Shown piece after piece: positions 46,801 to 58,830 of a DNA stretch of 64,000 nt; positions within the stretch are counted from its first letter, which is position 1; the number at the start of each line of letters is the position of its first letter. The stretch spans positions 12,935,366 to 12,999,365 of the forward strand of contig NC_088777.1 of the NCBI RefSeq assembly GCF_954871325.1, read 5' to 3'. Origin of the DNA: Gordionus sp. m RMFG-2023 (Eukaryota; Nematomorpha; Gordioida; Chordodea; Parachordodidae). Both the position numbers and the translations under genes were made by a program. The notes under the pieces were generated by a model. It ran no database searches. It saw only the letters and a list, made by a program, of their open reading frames with translations, and was not told where the DNA came from.

Positions 46801-47127
46801 TTTAGGGGAGACCGGGGTAAAACGATAGGCATTTTGCATATTTACCATAAAAATTTTAAACAAGAGTCAAACACAACAAATTATAGATCAATGTGTAGCC
46901 CCATCCCTCTTCTACAAGATAAAAAAAAGTGTAGCCCTCTATCTATAATATTGTAGGAGCTATGATTTGTTATGTAAAACTACTCATTTTCGCCATTTTA
47001 CCCTGGGTCCAGGGTAAAATGGATAAGCACTAGGGTAAAGTGGTTAAAATAATATTTGACACATATTTATTGTTTTATTTAACAAATATTACAAATTAAA
47101 GATTTATTTATGATTTTTATTTAAAAA

Positions 47128-48039
47128 CTAATCGATACAATAAGGACATGTAAAATAATTATCATAATTAGCACATTTAGAATGTGCCCATTCAAGGCAC
47201 ATTGTACATTTTAGCCATTCATCGCCCTCGCGACTATTTTTATAGTTTTTATTACAAATAACACATAAACAATTATTTTTTGATATCTTTTTTTTTCTCT
47301 GAATTAATAATTTTTTTTTATAAGGTGTAGATGTTAATATTTTTGAATTCTTTTTTTTAGATATTTTATCCGATGAAATATTGAATAATTTTGGAATAGG
47401 TATTATAGATGAAGGATTGAATACTTTATTATAATTTTTTGAGCATGATGGTAACATATGATAGGGTTCATCAATATCATCTGGAACATTTTCGTTCAAT
47501 AATATAGATAAATCACTATCATTATTTTGAGTCACTGTAAGATTTTGAGTCGAGCTAGCATTTGAATTATTACAGCAGATATAATCTTGTTCTGTAAATA
47601 TATTTGGGTTTAAAGGAAATATGCCACATGCTAAGAACCCATTTAATATATTATTTGGTGTCACTGCCCTTGGTATTTCATTTTTTAACACTCCTGGAAT
47701 ATCATAAATCTGAAATTGTTGCCCCACATGATTTCTCATCCATGTGTCAATAGCTCCATTATAAAACTTTTTCAATGGCCCATAAACTGCTTTGTCTAAT
47801 GGTTGGAGTTTATGCGAGCAATGTGGTGGAAGTGTTAGAATAACAATCCCATTGGAGCGACAATAGTTTATAACGGAAATTGAACAATGAGAGCTATGGT
47901 TATCTAAGATTAATAAGACATTTTTCTCATTGGATGCACTGGAATATTTTTTAAAGTGTTCCAAAAAAGATAAAAATTCCTCCTCTTGCATGCAACCCGA
48001 TGTGTTTCCCACACCCTTAGATTTAATAGGCCCCATCAC
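47128..48039 (-). CDS. pogo-type transposase, C-terminal half with DDE and PHD finger
   Basis: 303 codons. Catalytic core: VLLILDNHSSH (second Asp, DNHSSH is typical of Tigger/jerky) and LPPHCSHKLQPLDKAVYGPL (third Asp, in QPLDxxVxGPLK). Then the GFLACGIFPLNPN motif, a Ser/Asn/Lys-rich linker, and a C-terminal PHD-like zinc finger: CVICNKNYKN, EWLKCTMCLEWAHSKC, FTCPYC. Upstream on the same strand, outside this frame, lie GENWFMGFRKRHSQLSIRTP and EATSLARAYGFN, the end of a CENP-B type HTH and the start of the DDE domain. The host-like PHD finger is known from some invertebrate Tigger elements and may bind histone tails (inference). Confidence 0.92.
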   Translation of the reverse strand: MMGPIKSKGVGNTSGCMQEEEFLSFLEHFKKYSSASNEKNVLLILDNHSSHCSISVINYCRSNGIVILTLPPHCSHKLQPLDKAVYGPLKKFYNGAIDTWMRNHVGQQFQIYDIPGVLKNEIPRAVTPNNILNGFLACGIFPLNPNIFTEQDYICCNNSNASSTQNLTVTQNNDSDLSILLNENVPDDIDEPYHMLPSCSKNYNKVFNPSSIIPIPKLFNISSDKISKKKNSKILTSTPYKKKLLIQRKKKISKNNCLCVICNKNYKNSREGDEWLKCTMCLEWAHSKCANYDNYFTCPYCID

Positions 48040-48049
48040 GAATAAAGTG

Positions 48050-48500
48050 ATCTTTGTATCGTTTTCTTGGAAAAATAAAAAATGGTGGAATGCTATGGCC
48101 TATAGCATTGATGGCTAAACATATTGTAACTAACGTTCCTCTTTCTCCTGACGTTATAGAGCCGACTTGTTTGGCACCCTTCTGTGCTATAATTTTTGAA
48201 GGAGTTTGAACGGTGGTGAAACCACTTTCATCTGCATTCCATATATTATGTGGTTCAAAGTTATAAGAATTATATAGCTTAATTAAATTTTCAAAAAATT
48301 TATTGACATTTGTGGATTGAAGCCATATGCTCTTGCTAGACTAGTAGCTTCAGGGGTACGAATCGAAAGTTGGGAATGTCGTTTTCTAAACCCCATAAAC
48401 CAGTTCTCTCCAGCCATACCATTAGTTGTCCAGCTTTCTGGGAAAGATTTGCCATATTCTTTAGCAAGCTGATATGCAAATCCTCTTATCTTGTTTATTT
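48050..48500 (-). pseudogene. pogo transposase N-terminal half, broken
   Basis: Minus-strand reading from 48495 gives RGFAYQLAKEYGKSFPESW, GENWFMGFRKRHSQLS and IRTPEATSLARAYGFN, all characteristic of Tigger/jerky transposases, then stops and frameshifts before the intact C-terminal ORF. The first catalytic Asp region falls in the damaged stretch, so this copy should be inactive. A real intron cannot be excluded. Confidence 0.75.
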
Positions 48501-49090
48501 ATAAAATAAAACTATTTCATTTTAATAATTAACAATACCAGTTCCATAGAGTTAAAATGATATATAATTAATTAAATAAATTGAATTAATTTCATAATTT
48601 TAATAATGCTCAATTGGTAACTTTAATATTAAATATCAATATTTATTTGATTATAATAAATGAATGAATGAAAAATTTAATGTGAATAATTTATATTTTA
48701 ACCGTTTTACCCATAACATTACCCCTAGGTGACATATATTATATATATCGTTATTGCGTGACTTCTAATATAGCTAAAGATGTCAGATAAATTTTATTTT
48801 ATAGTTAATACATTAAGGAACATGTGTGCCAAATTTTGAATCCTGAGGATATGTAAATTTTACTAAAAGCAAAATATACTAGAGATTGATTTTTATATTT
48901 TTTGGGTAAAAAACAGTTTTTTGACAAAATATATAAAACCAGGTAAGTTTTTTAAAAGATGAACATAGGTAAGAAATTAGATATAAAAATACATCTTCAC
49001 ACCAAATTTAAGGTCTTTATACTCAATGGTTAAAAAGTTATTCGCGTTAACATTGTTACCCCGTCAATCGCTTTACCCCGGTCTCCCCTA

Positions 49091-51350
49091 CATTCCACGA
49101 TATATCATTTTTTAGTAAAAAATAAATTGAACATTTTTATATACTTGTTAAATAAACCTGGTGAGACGTCAGAGGAAAGGAACATTTTTTAAAAAATTAT
49201 ATATTATTTCGGTCATATTCTTTTTGTTATCTCTTTTTTTGATGGGTTAATAATATTAGGTGCTTTAATAAGCATACATTACAAAAAAATTTTAAGGCAA
49301 ATCTACTATACAAATCTCACTTAAGTAACTTTTCAACATGATTTAATTTATATTAATCAAGAATATTTTGGTAAATAAAAATAGCATATAATATTGAGTA
49401 TTTTGATATTTGAAAGAGCAGTTATAAAATAAACTACCTGGTAAATATCAAAGAGCTGCCAGACTGGTCTGAGCCAGTTAAACCTATCGGTTCTATGTGG
49501 AAGGACTTATTATATGAGAAAATATAATTATATTTATTTTGGTTAAAGGGGGGGGGGCGAGGGCTGTATCAATTTTTGTTTGCTTAAATAAGTATTAAAG
49601 AAACTTTGCAAATTTGTAAAATGGACCCACCCCCCTCAGTTATACCTAAAATGGGTAACCTTAGAAAGTTTATTTTGTAAAAATTGATATATGAGATTAT
49701 TTACCCAATTATGATATTTCATGATTTAATATATAAATAATCACATAGTATTTCTCCTTATTGATTGAGAAAATATTTGATTCTTCGGGTAATATATATA
49801 CCTTCTAAAAGTTGTAATATGGAAGATTTAAACCGAACAAAACCTTTTAAATAAGTAAACTTTTAAATAGGTTTTAATTAATCGTTATTATTTACAAATC
49901 CTAATCCAACCTTAACCGTTAAATAAATTCTCACCCTAACCTGAATTATAAATATTATATTATTCTTTCAAAATTTTAACCTTTCAAGACAAATAGTTAT
50001 AAAGTTATAGACCATCGCTAGTTTCGTTAAACGGCTCGATTTGAGCCGATTTTTAAAAGAACTCAATATTTTAGCCAGAAAAATATTGTCTAAGCCTCAA
50101 AATATCGTTAATAGATATTCCAACCTTTGTGCCATCTATGAACTAAATAGGTAAAATATTAAGTTAGCCATTTAAAAAAATCAGCTCAATACTAGCTGTT
50201 TAATAATAATATCAACTACTGTTTAATGCTACTTATTGTTCAGGCACAGTTTCCCGTAAAGCGTTTATTTCCGCTCAGATCCTATGCTTGAATCATCCAT
50301 TAATTTTATTTTTTGAATAGGATCTTTTTAATTATAATAAAATTGATTTGGAATCCTTATTTTTTTTTGGATAAACCAAACATATATTAACACGATTTCA
50401 AGGATTTTACATTTCCATAACGTGTATTAAAAAAGAATTACCTAAAGATGTTTAATATGTTTATAAATTTTAATTAGCATATTTATGAAATTTAAAATGT
50501 GTTATTAAAATCTCGCGTTAGATTAGTTTTATTAAAAGGATGAATTTCTAGTTTAAAAAAAACAAAAAGAATCATCTTTTTCTTTATATTAAATATTTTT
50601 CGGAAAATTAAATGAACAAAATAACAAGAAAGATAAAAATAGTTATATAAAGGAAATAAAGTAAAGAGATATAAATGAAAAAGGGAAAGAAAAAATAATA
50701 AAAGAAAAGCAAAGGTTTATAAAGCGTTTATTTAAACCATGTAGAACAATCGAGCTTTGTGATGTCTTACAATATATATTATATAAGAAATCATTGAGTG
50801 ATTTTAATCTTTATTTTTCTTTAGTCTGCAAAAAGAAATTTTAGATCTAACTTTAATACTTTACATTTGATGGGTTTTATTGTTTTGTATGGATACATCT
50901 ATCATTTCCATGAATAAGGCTACGGTCATGCCAGAGCGTTCTAGTGCATGATGTTAAAAGATGGCAAAGCCAAAAATCGAGTGTTGCAAATATAATGTTT
51001 TCAAAAATTATGCGCCAAAATTTTCATGATAAATTGACATGATATCAAATAAAATAATGACCCTAAATCATACTAGAAAACACCGTGTTAATAATTTCGC
51101 AAATAATTTTTAAAAGCAAAATTTATCATATAATAATTTAATTTATAAAATATATTTATATGGAATAATAAACTATTCAAAAATAAAATATTACGGTTCA
51201 AATTTTTCTCATGGTCCAGAAATTTATCACATAAGAAAACTTTTAAAAACCAAGAAAAATTGTTAGGTTATATAAAAATTCTCAGCCCTAAAAACGGAAA
51301 TTTATAAGCAGGTTATACTGATACTACATTGGAGATGTGTGTGGCTCGAA
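49091..51350. other. AT-rich region with hAT and MITE traces
   Basis: 49815-49960 has aaaccgaacaaaacc and cctaaccttaaccgtt words of a decayed hAT end, and a G run lies at 49550. The rest is filler apart from the MITE at 50017-50245. Confidence 0.4.
50017..50245. repeat. MITE of the 'gttaaacggctcgattt' family
   Basis: Starts cgttaaacggctcgatttga, has attccaacctttgtgccatc in the middle, and ends in tagctgtttaat. Relatives lie at 41670-41765 (inverse end gccgtttaacact) and 63447-63768. Confidence 0.5.
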
Positions 51351-51354
51351 GATA

Positions 51355-51600
51355 TCACGGCGCAAAAATTTCGGGGCCTGGCAACTTGTGTAAATTTTCC
51401 TGTAATTTAAAGAAGAAAAAGATAATAGATTGACAAAAAAATAAGTAAGGGCCTGGTCGGATTCAAAATTAAAAATAGAGCTGGGCCAGGTAATTCGAGT
51501 AAAATATTTTGGGCTGGACTAAAATTATTATACTCCAGGCCGAAAACCCCTTTTCTCCACGCACCGCATCTGGCCGGGTCATGCTGATGGTTACACTGCA
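51355..51600. repeat. GC-rich 'gggcctgg' repeat copy
   Basis: ggggcctggcaacttgtg ... agggcctggtcggattc ... gctgggccaggtaattcg ... ctggccgggtcatgctg. Same word style as the dispersed GC-rich family, but without the typical core. The minus-strand ORF 51407-51601 is a by-product of the higher GC. Confidence 0.45.
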
Positions 51601-51855
51601 TACTAATTCAATATTAATTATATTTTATAAAACAAAAAAAATATAACTTTAATTTTGAAATACAAAAAAAATAATATAATTATAACAACATGACATTTAC
51701 AACATCGATTTTTTTTCCCCGAATTTTCCTATATTAAATGTATTTATTTTTTTTGGATTTTTAAATTTTAATTCGTCCTCTTTATATTTTATTTTTGTTT
51801 AATTTAAAAATTAGTAATTTAATTTATCTATTACACGATAAATTTACATTATATT

Positions 51856-54167
51856 ATGACATACCTTTCTAAAATGATACGACATTCTTTACAATCATCA
51901 TCGGCAACTCCTAAATCCAAAACTCAAAATTTTAACGAATGCGAAAATTCTAAGGCTAAAACTATAGCCAAATATAAAAAGGTAAATTATGTATCATATA
52001 AAGTATCAGCAGTATAGTTTGTTTTAAAAAAAAAAAATTTGTAAATTTTTTTTATCTTACCATTATTTCTAAATTTCAATATTTTTTATTTGTATAAATA
52101 ATTAATGACTTGAAATGAAATAAATTGAATTGAATTGAATCTTCATTAGGGGTTTACCTTAGTTAACCCTAATTTTTGTTTTTCCCATTCTTTAATTATA
52201 AATTTTAGGTGGCCATATTTTCTATTTGATCAACAGTTTTTTTTCAGACCACAGGTTAACTTTGTAGTTAGAAGCAGGAAGCTCCCGTTTTCTCAATCTA
52301 AATATAAACCAGAGACCGGTTGGCCGGGCCGTATTTTAATTTTTTTAAAATATACTCGGGTCGGCCTGAAAATTATTTTAGACTCAATATTTCAAATCGC
52401 CATAATTAGCTATAAAAAAATAAATGTAATATTTTTTAAAAATTCGGCCAGAAAAATTAAAAAAATTCTGCTGACTGGCCGTGCAAATGATACCACCACT
52501 TGGTATAAACCACAGCTAGTTTCTGTTTTTTGATATGATCAGCGGGTCAGTTCAGTTCTTTTGAAACGAGTTAGATATTAGACGTGGATCCCTCTATAGA
52601 GATGATAAGGGATCCTCATAGCTCAGGCCTAAATTATCAATTTGATTTAAGTGGCGGAACTCTGCAACATACATCAACAAAATATCATGAAAAAATACGC
52701 TGACCGGGACTATCTAAAATATATTAAATACATTAATCTTAATCCTTCCCACCCTCCAATAAAATACTTGGTTATGGGGCTAACTAGATGACTCTCTTTT
52801 AAATTCAGATAATTTAATTGATGATATTTAAGAAGTTTAGAACAAGACTCAGATGAAAGTGTCGAAGTAAATCTCTTCGGCTAAGTTCAAGCCTGTAACC
52901 TCCTGGGCATTCAAATTAAATCTAGTGAATAGGAAAGGAAATATAAAAAGCTCTATATCGTTATAATTAATCAACCATTTCGATAAAGTGTATATGTCAT
53001 ACAGGTTTAACAAATCTGGGTTTTTAACAAATTTGTAAAACCTAAATCATTAATAGTATGCCTTTTTAATTTTTAAAGACCGATTAAAATCTTATTTCGG
53101 CATGGATAAAGTACTTACCCTAAAAATTTCAGATTTTGCAGGAAAATTTGAACTACTTTTAACTTATGTACATTTAATTTGCTAAAAATAAAGGTCAATG
53201 TATAGACCCGAATTTACTAAATCCTTACGACATATTGTATATAGCAGTCCTATCCCTCTCTCTGTAAGGTAGACATCTTCCCACTCTCATAAAATTATAA
53301 AATTATGCTAACTTTTAATCAGCTGTTTTTCTTTTCTTATTCTCGTAACGATTACTTTTATCTTGCTCATTACCCTTTCGGCTGTGCCAATGAGTTTGTT
53401 AATACATAATTATTTAATTAATAAATTCGAAAAGCCAGATAAGTACAATTAAGGGTAAGGTAAAATAAAAGAATGGTTGGTTCAGTTTATCTTCAAATTC
53501 TCTACCACTAGAAGCTAGATAATGTAAAAATATTATCATGATGAATTGACAATTACGTAAATGACATCTTTATATTTGGATCGTTTGAAATTTAATTTAT
53601 TTGCACTTAAGTTTAACTAAACAAGAACAAAATCTTTAATATCATTTTTATGCATGTCTTTTCATTAATCCCTTTATAAAAAAAAAATCCGTTTCAGTCA
53701 TATTATTAAAACATTTCGGTATTTATAAAACACTTCCATTTTATAACTTATTTAAAGTCAAAATCTTAATAAAAATTATCGTATAATAATGATTGGTTCA
53801 TAGAAATCGTTATTTTTATTAATATTTTCCTCTCTGCTTGTCTCTAAACACTATTGAAATATATATTTATCAATATTTAATGTATCTTTAATCTTTTATA
53901 GAATACAGTATCTACATGACCTGGAAGAGGGGTAGGTAAAAATGTCCAAATCTTTGAGGGTAACAGTAGGCTCAGGGTAATGTAAAAAATATTTTGTAGG
54001 TTGGGGATAAATGTTACATTCAATTATTTGAAGATGCTGATAGATTTTTTAATAATTGCTTTGTATCTGAATTGTAACATATTTTATAATTTACGTCGTG
54101 TTGGTATGGAATCTAGGGTGATTCAGAATCTTTTAATTTTACATCATTTACTGAGGATGATTTTTAA
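51856..54167 (+). CDS. Possible small three-exon gene, product unknown
   Basis: Exon 51856-51981 starts at ATG and reads MTYLSKMIRHSLQSSSATPK, SKTQNFNECENSKAKTIAKY, KK, then donor GTAAAT in phase 0. Exon 54000-54062 follows acceptor attttgtag in phase 0: VGDKCYIQLFEDADRFFNNC F. A 54-bp intron (GTATCT...CTAG) would lead to exon 54117-54167: GDSESFNFTSFTEDDF and TAA. Total about 79 residues, polar N-terminus and acidic Phe-rich tail. Phases agree and the composition looks coding, but the family is unknown. The ORF at 54001-54234 is in another frame. Confidence 0.35.
52303..52500. repeat. GC-rich MITE family, copy 5
   Basis: ccagagaccggttggccggg ... caaatcgccataattagcta ... actggccgtgcaaatgatac. 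Lies inside the intron of the possible small gene. Confidence 0.65.
52501..53990. other. AT-rich region, little recognised
   Basis: 52846-52890 reads SLEQDSDESVEVNLFG before a stop, protein-like but only about 16 residues. 53205-53275 shares words with the left part of the pogo element (cctatccctctc, gtagac). Confidence 0.35.
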
Positions 54168-54169
54168 AT

Positions 54170-55970
54170 TAAATTTAACGGTCTTCCCTATGAATTTCAT
54201 ATATTTTTGCCTTAAACTTTTGGGTGTTATTTAATTTATATGAAAAGTCCATTTAAAAATTATAACAAATATTAAAATAGTTTAAAGTATTATAAAAGTT
54301 AAAGGTAGAAGTCTCTGAAATTCACATTTGGCTAATATATGCAAGTCAGAATGTATTTCCTGTTCCCATGCTTATCATATCTCATTACGACAAAAAAATA
54401 TCTACCTTAGCCCATGGCTGGTGCTTTGTTTTTTAACTGCTATAGCGTCATACTCTATGTCTTTGTTTTCTAATTTTCATTAAATTTTATTATTTTCATC
54501 AATTTAAAAAATTTATAATTATATATAAAATGCTAAATATATGTTTTTTAAAATTAGAGATGGGTGGGGCAGGAGGGGGTCCTTTAAATGATTATGATGC
54601 TAAGATTCATACAACCCGACCCCCCATACGATTCTAGTGAATTTATTGTATTATACCCCCACCGTGATAGAGGGCATTGTATATGGTATTTTAACTTCTT
54701 TTTTTCTTAAATAAATCTAAATTTATTTTTTAATAACCAAATATTTTTATAAAAAGTGTCTAAAATAAATTTTCCTAAAAAAAGAGGGAGAAGAAAAACA
54801 CAGGAAAAAATCAATAAACTATAAAAATGTATTAAGTTTCACTTTTTATTTGCTCGAATTTATATTATGATAAAATACTCCACATAATTTATGCTTGGTC
54901 AAATTTTTTTTGATGAGAATTGATTAACGGAAAATCAAGAGAGTGAAGGAGAAGATTTGAATGACTGATAAACAATATTTTTTCTTTCATATTCTTCTTT
55001 ATAAGAAACTCGTTTAGCCCTTAAGATCTTCATACATTTATTTCCATGGTGTCCGATCTCGATGTTTAACATTTGTAAACGATTATACTTAATCGCTATT
55101 TTCAATTATCGTTGTCAGTTTTATTATTCTATATTTTTGATTTTCCAGCTATTTTTTTTTATATATGATATCTTTATATCAACTCCGTGGCTCAACAATT
55201 GGAAGCACTTAATTCTAATATGCCTTTCGTGCTTTATTGGTGCTTCTTTAAAAAAATGAAATTTTAAAAAATTAGCTTGAAAATCGTTCTTATAAAGTAG
55301 GTAAATTTATACCCTAAGCAAAATTTGCTAGAAATCATAGGTAGGAGATGCAAATAAAATAAATTAATGATGTACCCCGTTTTAAAAGCGAAACTATTTT
55401 AAAAAATGAAATGGAAAATCTTATGTTGCTGATAATTCAACGGATATAGTTTTAATTACTTTTAATTAAGAAGGTAGTAGATATAAAGCTTAAGAAGTTT
55501 GTGCCAGTATTAGCGGTTACCTATTTACTTTGAATTTGGGGAAAATTGTCTTATTTAAGATTTTACCAAAGTGATAGTCATAAAATCCTAAAATTTAAAT
55601 TCAGGATTTTAATAAATTCTGTTAAAGATATGGAAAAGATATTCAATTTATAAGTTTGAATATTTTTGCCTAAAAAATTTAACTGGGGTTTACCGCTGAC
55701 TAGAGGATCTAACTTACTGAATTGATAGTATGCTTTTAACCTTGTCTAAATTTATTTTTATGTATTACTGATATTTTTTTATTAAAAAAATATATTTTAT
55801 GAAAGTAATTTTTCGAGTCAAATTTTAGCCTATTAAGAATTAAGTTGGTTACTTCATATGATTTAATATAAATGGTTAACAACAGATAATAACTATAAAA
55901 TTAGAAGTAATTAAAATAAGAATGTTTTACAATTTAAATTAATAATTTAGTCTAAATATTAAAATTAATT
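54170..55970. other. AT-rich region with one hydrophobic ORF
   Basis: ORF 55062-55259 (65 codons, ATG start) encodes a hydrophobic peptide with one or two possible membrane segments (FFFIYDIFISTPWLNNW, LILICLSCFIGASLKK). Such peptides arise easily in T-rich DNA. It is kept only as a weak candidate. Confidence 0.25.
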
Positions 55971-55975
55971 AAAAA

Positions 55976-56160
55976 TCAGAGACCTGCAGATAAATCATTG
56001 CTCATTTGCACGGCCCAATTTTTTTTTTAAAAAAATTTTCGGCCAGACCAGGATTTTATATTTCTGGACCCGGCCATGTTATATTTATTTTTAATTTTTA
56101 TAACCGGATATTTTTTTAGAAAAAATTAGCCCGGCCCGGGTATTTTTTTAAAAAGCCTAA
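55976..56160. repeat. GC-rich MITE family, copy 6 (reverse orientation)
   Basis: Starts atcagagacctgcagataaa and includes tcatttgcacggcccaattt, the inverse of the usual end, then ggccagaccagg and cggcccgggtattttt. Confidence 0.7.
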
Positions 56161-57281
56161 TTATAAATTTTTTATTACAAAGTAAAAATTTATAGTTATC
56201 ACAGCTTATATATTAATCTTATTATAAAAAAGATAATAGCTCTTAAAAATAATTTTTTATAGAAGGAACACTGAGAGTATATACGGACGGACAATGTGAA
56301 AAAAAAACAATCTATTTTAACTTTATACTGATAATATAATGAATATGAAACTATTATCTAATAATATAAATGTATTTATTTCATTATTCTATGAATGTGT
56401 AATAAATTATATTTCTTTATAAAAAATAACAATATTTATTTTTATATTATATTATATAAACGAGAAATGGAATTTTTTTAGATGGTCACACAAAGCTAAG
56501 ATTTGATGGGTAAAAATAAAGATTTAGGGTGAAAATAAGTTTATATAAAAAAATCAATAATACTTTCATTAGATATTTGTGGAACTGTCAAGTTTAAGTG
56601 GAAAAACAAAACTAAACAATCGAATTTTCAATGTTAGATATAAAAGCTAACTTTAATTCTCTTTCAAAAATATTATATACAGTGGCGTAGACAAGGGGGG
56701 GGGGGGGGTTTCTCCTAAATTTTTTTTTTTAAAATTTTTTCTTATTGAGAATAATTTTATTTAAAAAATGTTTTCAATTTAAAAATAAAATATACGGTAT
56801 GAAACTGAAATATATTTAAAAAAACAAATAAGAATTTTAAATTTTAAATAATAGCATGGTTTAAAAAAATATATAAATTATATGTAAAAATATTAAATAA
56901 CAATAAAAATATATTGTAAATTTTTTCTGGCATAGTTAAATTAGATATTACTAAATTTAATAATAAAATTTATTTTGTTAAACTAATTAGATAGTTTTAA
57001 AAATTTTAATTAAATTTTTATAATTCTTAAATAAAAGATAAATCATTTAATTTGGTAAATATAACGAGAAAATAAAGGTGATCTAATATGTTTGGGATTA
57101 AAAATTTTAAACCTAGAGTAGTTTCTAGATAGTCCAATCGCTTAAATGTTGATGCATCTACGATTGAGGATTTTTATAAAATAAATATTTTTATTCCCCT
57201 TATTGATTCATTTTTATTTCAATTAAAAGAAATTATTAGTCACAATTATATTTTTAAACAGCTTTTATTTTTTTTTGCCGG

Positions 57282-57707
57282 TTGATTCTGATTACACTTG
57301 AAACGCGAGAGAATATTAAGAAAATCTCAGTGTTTTATTCTGATGAATTATCAGGATCGTATGATAAGTTACTTTGTGATGTCGAATTTTGGTATAAAAA
57401 TCTTGACAAAATAAAGTGCTCTTTGAATGCTTTACAGGCCCTTTCCATGTGTAATTGTACTTTAGATTCCCTGCCTAATATCAAAACATTGCCTTTTATT
57501 TTAGCTACCTTATCGATTAGCATCTGCACTAATGAAAGGTCTTTTTCAACTTTGAAAAGGTTAAAAACCTATTTAAGAAATAGTACCGGTGAAAGCCGTT
57601 TAAGTGGATTCGTAATATTAAATATTTATAAGGAGATTATTCAAGATAAAAATTTGATTCTAGATGAATTAGCCAAATCTCAGAGAAAAGTAGACTTCTC
57701 TTTATAA
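57282..57707 (+). CDS. hAT transposase C-terminal part
   Basis: 141 codons; starts at a non-ATG codon, so 5'-truncated. DVEFWYKNLDKIKCSLNALQ, LPNIKTLPFILATLSISICT, NERSFSTLKRLKTYLRNSTG, ESRLSGFVILNIYKEI. The CTNERSFSTLKRLKTYLR block is the hAT dimerisation domain of the ZMYM / 52-kDa-repressor related group, the same group as the remnant at 3066-3407. The DDE catalytic part upstream is absent, so the copy is non-autonomous. The ORF itself is free of stops over this stretch. Confidence 0.88.
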   Translation: MILITLETRENIKKISVFYSDELSGSYDKLLCDVEFWYKNLDKIKCSLNALQALSMCNCTLDSLPNIKTLPFILATLSISICTNERSFSTLKRLKTYLRNSTGESRLSGFVILNIYKEIIQDKNLILDELAKSQRKVDFSL

Positions 57708-57889
57708 ATTCAAATCATAAAATTGCTATATGATTATAATATGTTCTTAGTCATAATTTTCTATATTCAAAAATAAATTTTTAGTCATAATATTTATATA
57801 TTATACTATTTTTAATAAAAATATTGCATTTACAATAATATTTAGCGATCTGCATCGGGCCTAATTTTTAAAGCCCTACCCGAAATTTT

Positions 57890-58590
57890 TTTTAAAAAGT
57901 TTTGACTGCCCAGCCCGAATTTATTTAAATATAGAAATTCCTTTTTATAATTACTCAAAATAAAAGATATATGTTATAATATGGCGTCTAATTTTTATAA
58001 ATATAATCAAATATTTTTATTTTATATAAAAATATTTAACATATTTATTGATATATATTTAGATATATTTGAAAAAATTTCCAAGGCCCGACCTAACCCT
58101 GCCCGAATTTTTATTAAAAAGTTTTGACTGCCCAGCCCGAATTTATTTAAATATAGAAATTCATTTTTTAATTACTCAAAATACAAGATATATGTTATAT
58201 GGCGTATAATTTTTATAAATATAATCAAATATTTTTATTTTACATATCAAAATTTAACATATTGTTATATATATTTAGATATATTTTAAAAAATTTCCAA
58301 GGCCCGACCTAACCCTGCCCGAATTTTTATTAAAAAGTTTTGACTGCCCAGCCCGAATTTATTTAAATATAGAAATTCATTTTTTAATTACTCAAAATAC
58401 AAGATATATGTTATATGGCGTATAATTTTTATAAATATAATCAAATATTTTTATTTTACATATCAAAATTTAACATATTGTTATATATATTTAGATATAT
58501 TTTAAAAAATTTCCAAGGCCCGACCCAACCGTGTCTAAATTTTTTTTAAAAATATTAGGCCCGACCGAGCCCGAACCCGATTTTCCTACT
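57890..58590. repeat. Three ~220-bp tandem units within the hAT
   Basis: Units begin ttttgactgcccagcccgaa and run through tatatggcgtataattttta to aatttccaaggcccgaccta. Copies 2 and 3 are nearly identical; copy 1 is diverged. The flank starts ctgcatcgggcctaa and ends gcccgaacccgattttccta...tgcagatcttc, so the array may be an amplified member of the GC-rich family. Confidence 0.85.
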
Positions 58591-58639
58591 TTTGCAGATC
58601 TTCTAATAAGATTATTTTTGTTTTGTTAATACACTCATT

Positions 58640-58816
58640 TGTGGTGTTGTTAAATTATCTAAATTTAGTCAACTAAAAAACAGTGCAGCCATGTTTTTAT
58701 TTAAAAATATTCGAATCAATCTTTAAATTTAGACTCAACTTAGAGGCTTAATTCAATTTTTTAGGCTAAAAGCTTGACTAAACACAATAGAGATGGTCTA
58801 TGCAATTTAACAACAC
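58640..58816. repeat. Small MITE with 'gtgttgttaaat' inverted ends
   Basis: ggtgttgttaaattatc near 58641 and atttaacaacactac near 58804 are inverse repeats enclosing about 170 bp. It touches the foldback element's target site. Confidence 0.5.
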
Positions 58817-58830
58817 TACTATTATAATTG

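Larger units (their letters stand above)
46805..49088 (-). mobile_element. pogo/Tigger-type DNA transposon with TA duplication
   Basis: Inverted ends ggggagaccggggtaaaacg (left) and the inverse of cgctttaccccggtctcccc (right), about 22 bp with one mismatch, flanked by TA on both sides (46803-46804, 49089-49090), as in the Tc1/mariner-pogo superfamily. Subterminal gggtaaaatgg words recur near both ends. The minus-strand transposase runs from about 48500 to 47131. The N-terminal DNA-binding part was not found, and the middle carries several frame breaks around 48040-48330. Confidence 0.92.

Noticed and set aside
52846-52890. Short C-terminal exon reading SLEQDSDESVEVNLFG
   Set aside because: Too short, and no donor with the needed phase was found to join it.
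55062-55259. Small membrane protein gene
   Set aside because: Hydrophobic peptides arise readily in T-rich DNA. There is no homologous motif and no splice or promoter support; mentioned only within the spacer entry.
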